Assembly (NCBI GenBank): GCA_937929825.1
Contig: CALFUV010000005.1
Span: 1-36,829 of the forward strand
From: an uncultured Patescibacteria group bacterium
GTDB lineage: Bacteria; Patescibacteriota; Patescibacteriia; Veblenbacterales; UBA10138
Reading direction: 5' to 3'
Length of the DNA stretch: 36,829 bases
In this document: positions 32,819-36,829 of the stretch, one piece after another
Layout of the letters: every line of letters begins with the position of its first letter
Numbering within the stretch: the stretch's first letter is position 1
Made by a program: the position numbers and the translations under genes
The notes under the pieces: model-generated
Seen by the model: the letters and a program-made list of their open reading frames with translations, nothing else
Database searches by the model: none
Told to the model about the DNA's origin: nothing

Positions 32819-33682
32819 ATGAGATCAATAGTAAAAAAAGCCATTATACCTGTAGCTGGTTATGGTACTAGATTTTTACCGGCCACTAAAGCTCAACCTA
32901 AAGAAATGCTGCCGGTAGTTGATAAACCGGTATTGCAATATATTGTGGAAGGAGCCGTGGCGGCAGGTATTGAAGATATAATAATTGTTACTAATTTTAA
33001 TAAAAGAGCTGTGGAAGATCATTTTGATCGTTTGCCAGAGCTAGAAAGCTGGCTAGCCAAACAAGGTAAAGATAAGGCCTTAGAACAAATTAAACATGTA
33101 GCTGAGTTGGCTAATTTTATTTATATTCGCCAAAAAGGTCCTTACGGCAATGGTACACCAATTATGAATGCTAAACATTTAATTAAAGACGAACCTTTTG
33201 CTGTGCTTTTTGGTGATGATTTAGTTATAGGCCGGGAACCCCATCCCAAGGAACTAATTGAAACTTATGCCAAATACGGCCACCCTGTAATAGGAGCGAT
33301 TAAAGTTGATGACGAAGGCACTAAAAGTTACGGCATTTTGGAAACAGAACAAGTAGAACCTAAAATATTTAAGGTTAATAGTATTTTGGAGAAACCAGGC
33401 CCACAAGCCACTACCTCGCGCCTAGCCGCCAGTTGTGGTTATATTTTAACACCAGATATTTTTACTGAACTGGAAAATACTTCTATAGGTAAGGGGGGTG
33501 AGCTTTGGTTAGTTGATGCAATTGAAAAACTAAGAGCCAAACAGCCTATTTACGCCAGGCAAATAGATGGACAATATTACGATATGGGTTCAAAATTAAG
33601 ATGGTTAGAAGCTAATGTTATTTTTGGTTTACAACACCCTGATTTGGGTAAAGATTTCAGTAAATTCATAAAATCATTATGA
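32819..33682 (+). CDS. galU: UTP--glucose-1-phosphate uridylyltransferase
   Basis: The enzyme makes UDP-glucose from UTP and glucose-1-phosphate. The 287-residue protein matches GalU over its length: nucleotide-binding GYGTRFLPATKAQPKEMLP (14-32), VVDKPVLQYIVEG, FAVLFGDDLV with the metal-binding Asp pair, ILEKPGP and the Glu-rich GGELWLVDAIEKL. UDP-glucose feeds glycan synthesis, consistent with the upstream flippase. Its TGA overlaps the ATG of the next gene (ATGA), so the two are translationally coupled. Confidence 0.96.
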   Translation: MRSIVKKAIIPVAGYGTRFLPATKAQPKEMLPVVDKPVLQYIVEGAVAAGIEDIIIVTNFNKRAVEDHFDRLPELESWLAKQGKDKALEQIKHVAELANFIYIRQKGPYGNGTPIMNAKHLIKDEPFAVLFGDDLVIGREPHPKELIETYAKYGHPVIGAIKVDDEGTKSYGILETEQVEPKIFKVNSILEKPGPQATTSRLAASCGYILTPDIFTELENTSIGKGGELWLVDAIEKLRAKQPIYARQIDGQYYDMGSKLRWLEANVIFGLQHPDLGKDFSKFIKSL

Positions 33683-35058
33683 ATAGATTTTTATCGCTTC
33701 GTTGGTTTATAATAGCACCGCTCATGCTGGTATTAATGCTTACCGGTTTTGGTTGCAGGGGCGGCAGTAAAAAAGTTAAAGAGTCTGTTCAGCCTGTTAC
33801 TATAAATTGGTGGAGAATTGGTGGTTCGCCGCAAGAAGTAGCCAATTTGGTGTCAGAATATAAACAAATCCGACCAAATGTAACTATTAATGTCATACCC
33901 GTGCGTGAGGAAGAATTAGAACAATCGCTTGTTCAGGCTTTAGCTGACGGACAAGCCCCTGATATTGTTACATTTCCCAATACTTGGTTACGCGGTTGGC
34001 AACATCGCTTGGCCCCATTGCCGCCTACATTAAATCTGCCTTATCTGGAAATTGCCGGTACTATAAAAAAAGAAGCTCGCTGGGTTTTAAAGAATATTCC
34101 TTCTTTAGATATAAAAACAATTCGTTCCCGTTATGTAGATGTGGTAGTAAACGATATTTATCTTAACGGACAAATTTATGGCTTGCCGCAAAGTCTTGAT
34201 ACTTTAATGGTTTTTTATAACATTGATCTTTTAAATGCTGCTCAATTCCCGGAGGCTCCTGCCACTTGGAATGATTTTAAAGAAGCCTCACAAAGAATCA
34301 CCAAACTCGATCGACAAGGTCGCTTACTGCAAAATGGTGCTGCCCTAGGTACTGCTGACAATATTCCTTATGTCTTTGATATTCTTTCAGCTCTCATGAT
34401 GCAAAACGGCACACCAATGACCAAGCCAAACGGCACCGCCTCTTTTAATGAAGCTTTAACCGTTGAGGGAGAAAATTATTTTCCCGGAGCCGATGCTTTG
34501 CGTTTTTACACTGATTTTGCTAATCCTACCAAAGAAACCTACTGCTGGTCAGCAGAACAGCAAAATGCCCGCGAAGCTTTTGCTGGTGGTAAACTTGGTT
34601 TTATTTTTGGTTATTGGCGGGATTTGCCTACTCTTAAAGCTATGGCTCCGCGTATACGAATTGGTATAGCTAAATTTCCCCAAATAGAAGGTAGTTTCCA
34701 AACTTCTTATTATGCCAATTACTTTATTGAAGCAGTAATGAAACAAAGCCAAAATCAAGCAGAAGCTTGGGATTTTATTCAATTCATTAATGCTCCTAAA
34801 CAAAATAAAAAGTACTTGGACGCCAATAAAAAGCCTACTGCCCAGCGTGAATTTGTGACTGAACAGCTGGCTGATGAAAATTTAAGCGTCCCGGCAGCTC
34901 AAGTGCTAACTGCCAAAAACTGGTACCGAGGGTACAATTATAAAGTAGCGGAAAATGCTTTTATGGCTATGGTGCGACAAACACTTACAGGCACTACCTA
35001 CCAAGAGGCTTTAAATACAGCCGCCAAACAAATAAACCAAACTATGAAAAAACCTTAA
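33679..35058 (+). CDS. Solute-binding lipoprotein, ABC family 1 type
   Basis: The 459-residue protein has a basic start, a hydrophobic segment and a lipobox-like LTGFGC with Cys at 26, so it is a substrate for the LspA encoded in this window. The mature part resembles sugar-type extracellular solute-binding proteins: ITINWWRIGGSPQE-like opening, QALADGQAPDIVTFPNTWL, YGLPQSLDTLMVFYNIDLL and a C-terminal WDFIQFINAPKQNKKYLD stretch. No permease or ATPase gene is adjacent; instead it is coupled to galU upstream and followed 17 nt later by pilin genes. It may be an orphan binding protein. Confidence 0.85.
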   Translation: MNRFLSLRWFIIAPLMLVLMLTGFGCRGGSKKVKESVQPVTINWWRIGGSPQEVANLVSEYKQIRPNVTINVIPVREEELEQSLVQALADGQAPDIVTFPNTWLRGWQHRLAPLPPTLNLPYLEIAGTIKKEARWVLKNIPSLDIKTIRSRYVDVVVNDIYLNGQIYGLPQSLDTLMVFYNIDLLNAAQFPEAPATWNDFKEASQRITKLDRQGRLLQNGAALGTADNIPYVFDILSALMMQNGTPMTKPNGTASFNEALTVEGENYFPGADALRFYTDFANPTKETYCWSAEQQNAREAFAGGKLGFIFGYWRDLPTLKAMAPRIRIGIAKFPQIEGSFQTSYYANYFIEAVMKQSQNQAEAWDFIQFINAPKQNKKYLDANKKPTAQREFVTEQLADENLSVPAAQVLTAKNWYRGYNYKVAENAFMAMVRQTLTGTTYQEALNTAAKQINQTMKKP

Positions 35059-35075
35059 ACTTATAAATCAAGTTT

Positions 35076-35795
35076 ATGTCCCGTAAATACATTATTTTAA
35101 GTGTATTATCAATAATCTTTGTTGCTTTTTTTGCTTATGTACTGCCTGTTTTAGCCTTTGATTTAAAATTAGGAATTGTGGGAAATTTACCATATGAATG
35201 CAGAGTGAATGGTAATTGTGGGTTTTGTGATTTTATTGATTTATTTATTATTTTACAAAAAGTAATATTATCGCTTTTCGGTGGATTGGCACTAATTATG
35301 ATAATTTGGGGTGGAATAAACATTATCACCTCTGCTGGCAATTCACAAAAAATGGCTGAAGGAAAAAAACTTATTTTCTCCACTCTTTTAGGTGTATTAA
35401 TTATTTTAGGTGGGTATTTTTTAATAGCTATTTTAGTTACAATTATGGCCTCACCAAGCAGTCCTGACGGAGTTAACAAAAATAACCCAACCTCAGGAAT
35501 ACTTGTTTGGCAAGGTAATTGGTTAAAAGCTTTTTGTGCTGATAAAACCGATACTGATTTTTGTAAAACAAGAACTGACGGCACTCCCTGCGGTGTACGA
35601 GGTAAATGCCAGGGCGGACAATGTATTTCAGCTTGTGAATATGATTACGGCAGAGAGGGATACAAATGTAAAAATATAAATACTTGTCAAGAAAACAACG
35701 CTATAGGAGGCAATCCTGCTAATTGCAACGCTAATACTCTCTGCTATAGAGGACTATGTCCTAGTAATGAAATAACTGAAGTTTGTTGTAAATAA
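35076..35795 (+). CDS. VirB2/TrbC-like pilin with a Cys-rich C-terminal domain
   Basis: The 239-residue protein has a signal-like N-terminus ending in VLPVLAF, then two transmembrane helices around a short polar loop (about 60-130) with the TrbC-type GGINIITSAGNSQKMAEGKKLI segment. This part matches VirB2/TrbC pilin architecture. The C-terminal 100 residues hold about 16 Cys in C-x-x-x-G-x-C type spacing, unlike normal pilins. The Cys-rich part recalls the style of the giant protein at the left end. It is the first of three pilin-like genes, 17 nt after the lipoprotein. Confidence 0.8.
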   Translation: MSRKYIILSVLSIIFVAFFAYVLPVLAFDLKLGIVGNLPYECRVNGNCGFCDFIDLFIILQKVILSLFGGLALIMIIWGGINIITSAGNSQKMAEGKKLIFSTLLGVLIILGGYFLIAILVTIMASPSSPDGVNKNNPTSGILVWQGNWLKAFCADKTDTDFCKTRTDGTPCGVRGKCQGGQCISACEYDYGREGYKCKNINTCQENNAIGGNPANCNANTLCYRGLCPSNEITEVCCK

Positions 35796-35797
35796 TT

Positions 35798-36478
35798 ATG
35801 AAAATCATAAATAAAAAAATTATAGTTATATTATTTTTTTTGCCACTGGTAATTTTGGCTGGTAACGGAACTGATCTTGTTAATACTGAGCTAAGTAATC
35901 CTCTGGGTGATAATGTATATCCTTGGGAAATTTTTGCCCGTGTAGCAGGCGGTTTAAGTTTTGTCGCTGGCACCCTAGCACTAGTTTTTACAGTTATTGG
36001 CGGCTATATCATCCTGACTGCCGCTGGTAATAGCGAACGTTTTGCTACTGGGAAAAAAGCAATTACTTATGCCGTCTTAGGTTTACTGATTATTGTAGGT
36101 AGTTATCAAATTTTAACTACCACTATTAATATTTTAACTGGCGCGGCTGTTGGACAAGGCGGGTTACCAAAAATAACCGGCGACAAGCTTATTGATCCTT
36201 TGGGTATCACTGATGCTGTTCCTGCTGGAGATTCTATAGCAATTTTTTATGGCCAGCGAATTGTAGGCTACTTAGTAAATCTGCTTGGGGTGGCGGTAGT
36301 GGTAATGTATGTTTACGGCGGCTTGCTATGGATGCTGGCGGGCGGCAATGAAGATAAAATTAGTCAGGCTAAAAAAACTTTGCTCTATGCCACTATTGGG
36401 GCAACTGTTGTTTTGTGCTCTTATATTCTTATTAAATTTGTTTATGTTCCGTTCGCCCATATATTACAAAGTGGTTAA
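35798..36478 (+). CDS. Tandem double VirB2/TrbC-like pilin protein
   Basis: The 226-residue protein has a signal-like N-terminus (cleavage near LAG) and four transmembrane helices that form two copies of the same two-helix module: the first has GGYIILTAAGNSERFATGKKAI (about 70-91) and the second GGLLWMLAGGNEDKISQAKKTL (about 170-192). Each module has the Gly-Gly turn, a polar loop with G-N-x-E/D and a basic K-K before the second helix. It starts 2 nt after the previous stop, so the genes are co-translated. A double pilin could not polymerise by simple head-to-tail addition of single modules; it may be a membrane platform or tip part. Confidence 0.8.
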   Translation: MKIINKKIIVILFFLPLVILAGNGTDLVNTELSNPLGDNVYPWEIFARVAGGLSFVAGTLALVFTVIGGYIILTAAGNSERFATGKKAITYAVLGLLIIVGSYQILTTTINILTGAAVGQGGLPKITGDKLIDPLGITDAVPAGDSIAIFYGQRIVGYLVNLLGVAVVVMYVYGGLLWMLAGGNEDKISQAKKTLLYATIGATVVLCSYILIKFVYVPFAHILQSG

Positions 36479-36496
36479 AATTATAAATATTAACTT

Positions 36497-36525
36497 TTGA
36501 CATTTTTATCAACCTCTGTTATAGT
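36497..36525 (+). promoter_or_regulatory. Consensus promoter of the third pilin gene
   Basis: TTGACA (36497-36502), a 17-nt spacer and TATAGT (36520-36525) form a near-perfect promoter. The predicted leader to the ATG at 36589 is about 57 nt. Confidence 0.75.
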
Positions 36526-36540
36526 TAAAATAGTAATATA

Positions 36541-36584
36541 CACCCTTCTAGTTTTAAAATGGGTGATAACTAGAAAGGAGGTGA
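36541..36584 (+). promoter_or_regulatory. Pilin leader: interlocked helices and perfect ribosome binding site
   Basis: CACCC (36541-36545) pairs with GGGTG (36561-36565); CTAGTT (36548-36553), inside that loop, pairs with AACTAG (36568-36573). The two overlap as in an H-type pseudoknot or as alternative hairpins. Directly after comes AAAGGAGGTGA (36574-36584), fully complementary to the usual 16S 3' end and 4 nt before the ATG. Confidence 0.6.
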
Positions 36585-36588
36585 AAAT

Positions 36589-36829
36589 ATGAAGAAAACA
36601 ATTAAATACATTACAAGCGCAGTAGTCTATGGCTTACCTGCCCTGGTTATGGCTCAGGTTGGCGATCTTTCCAATCTTGGTCTTAATTCATTTAGCAATG
36701 AGACTAATTTAGGCACAAATATTGCTTTGATTGAAACTATCGCTCGTATTATTAATATCTTGCTTGGTTTCTTGGGTGTAATCGCAGTAGTCTTGGTGCT
36801 TCTTGGAGGCTTTAAGTGGATGACCGCCG
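36589..36829 (+). CDS. VirB2/TrbC-like major pilin candidate (cut by right edge)
   Basis: Eighty codons are visible. The N-terminus is a classic signal peptide (KKTIKYITSAVVYGLPALVMA, cleavage near residue 22) followed by a polar segment and the first transmembrane helix (IINILLGFLGVIAVVLVLLGG) ending with the GGFKW turn shared with the two genes before it. Its own consensus promoter and perfect ribosome binding site make it the best-expressed gene of the cluster and the most likely major pilin subunit; that is inference. The second helix lies outside the window. Confidence 0.8.
   Translation, partial: MKKTIKYITSAVVYGLPALVMAQVGDLSNLGLNSFSNETNLGTNIALIETIARIINILLGFLGVIAVVLVLLGGFKWMTA

Noticed and set aside
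1-36829. CRISPR arrays, insertion sequences, rRNA genes
   Set aside because: No regularly spaced direct repeats, transposase genes with terminal inverted repeats, or rRNA sequence were seen.

Overview
The window is a compact, AT-rich stretch of bacterial chromosome with short spacers, many small unassigned membrane or secreted proteins, lone housekeeping genes and tRNAs in clusters. The gene set suggests a member of the Candidate Phyla Radiation (Patescibacteria). It includes a giant Cys-rich secreted protein, VirB2/TrbC-like pilin paralogues, a PilT ATPase, a DUF3048 protein, a DUF4015 putative glycosidase and a thrombospondin-type-3 repeat membrane protein. The lineage call is inference from gene content; no rRNA gene is present to confirm it.

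Layout. Positions 1-20296 lie almost entirely on the minus strand. Reading leftward from the strand switch near 20.4 kb, the first unit is rpsO, a NYN-domain nuclease and pnp, with a very long hairpin before pnp. Next comes a roughly 400-nt non-coding transcription unit with its own promoter and terminator, preceded by two perfect DnaA boxes. Then come dksA/traR-like and lspA (ATGA overlap), a YifB/ComM ATPase, and a LysM-M23 endopeptidase on the plus strand. The run leuS-tsaC-MFS-rsmA follows. Last is a strong promoter driving a thrombospondin-repeat membrane protein and a giant Cys-rich surface protein (over 1900 codons, running off the left edge, with no in-frame stop).

Positions 20490-36829 lie mostly on the plus strand. 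They begin with a Xer-like recombinase lacking two catalytic residues, tRNA-Arg, a start-less gene fragment, the DUF3048 protein and tRNA-His. Several small unassigned genes follow, one of them frameshifted, then a DUF4015 protein, a thioredoxin-like protein and pilT. A minus-strand tRNA operon (Arg-Lys-Pro-Phe-[57-aa membrane ORF]-Gly) comes next. After it are an alkyltransferase-like protein, a lipid-linked glycan flippase, tRNA-Ser, a membrane-embedded spermidine-synthase-like protein, galU, a solute-binding lipoprotein, and three VirB2/TrbC-like pilin genes carrying four pilin modules. The last pilin has a consensus promoter and a perfect Shine-Dalgarno sequence and is cut by the right edge.

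How it fits together. The two ends look like parts of a cell-surface or secretion apparatus: pilins on the right, the giant Cys-rich protein with its membrane partner on the left. The middle carries translation and RNA-turnover functions (rpsO, pnp, leuS, rsmA, tsaC, tRNAs) and envelope functions (lspA, M23, flippase, galU). The most unusual items are a Nudix domain inserted in leucyl-tRNA synthetase, the unidentified structured RNA between pnp and dksA, the long pnp leader hairpin, and a repeated placement of -10 elements only 5-10 nt before start codons, suggesting leaderless mRNAs.
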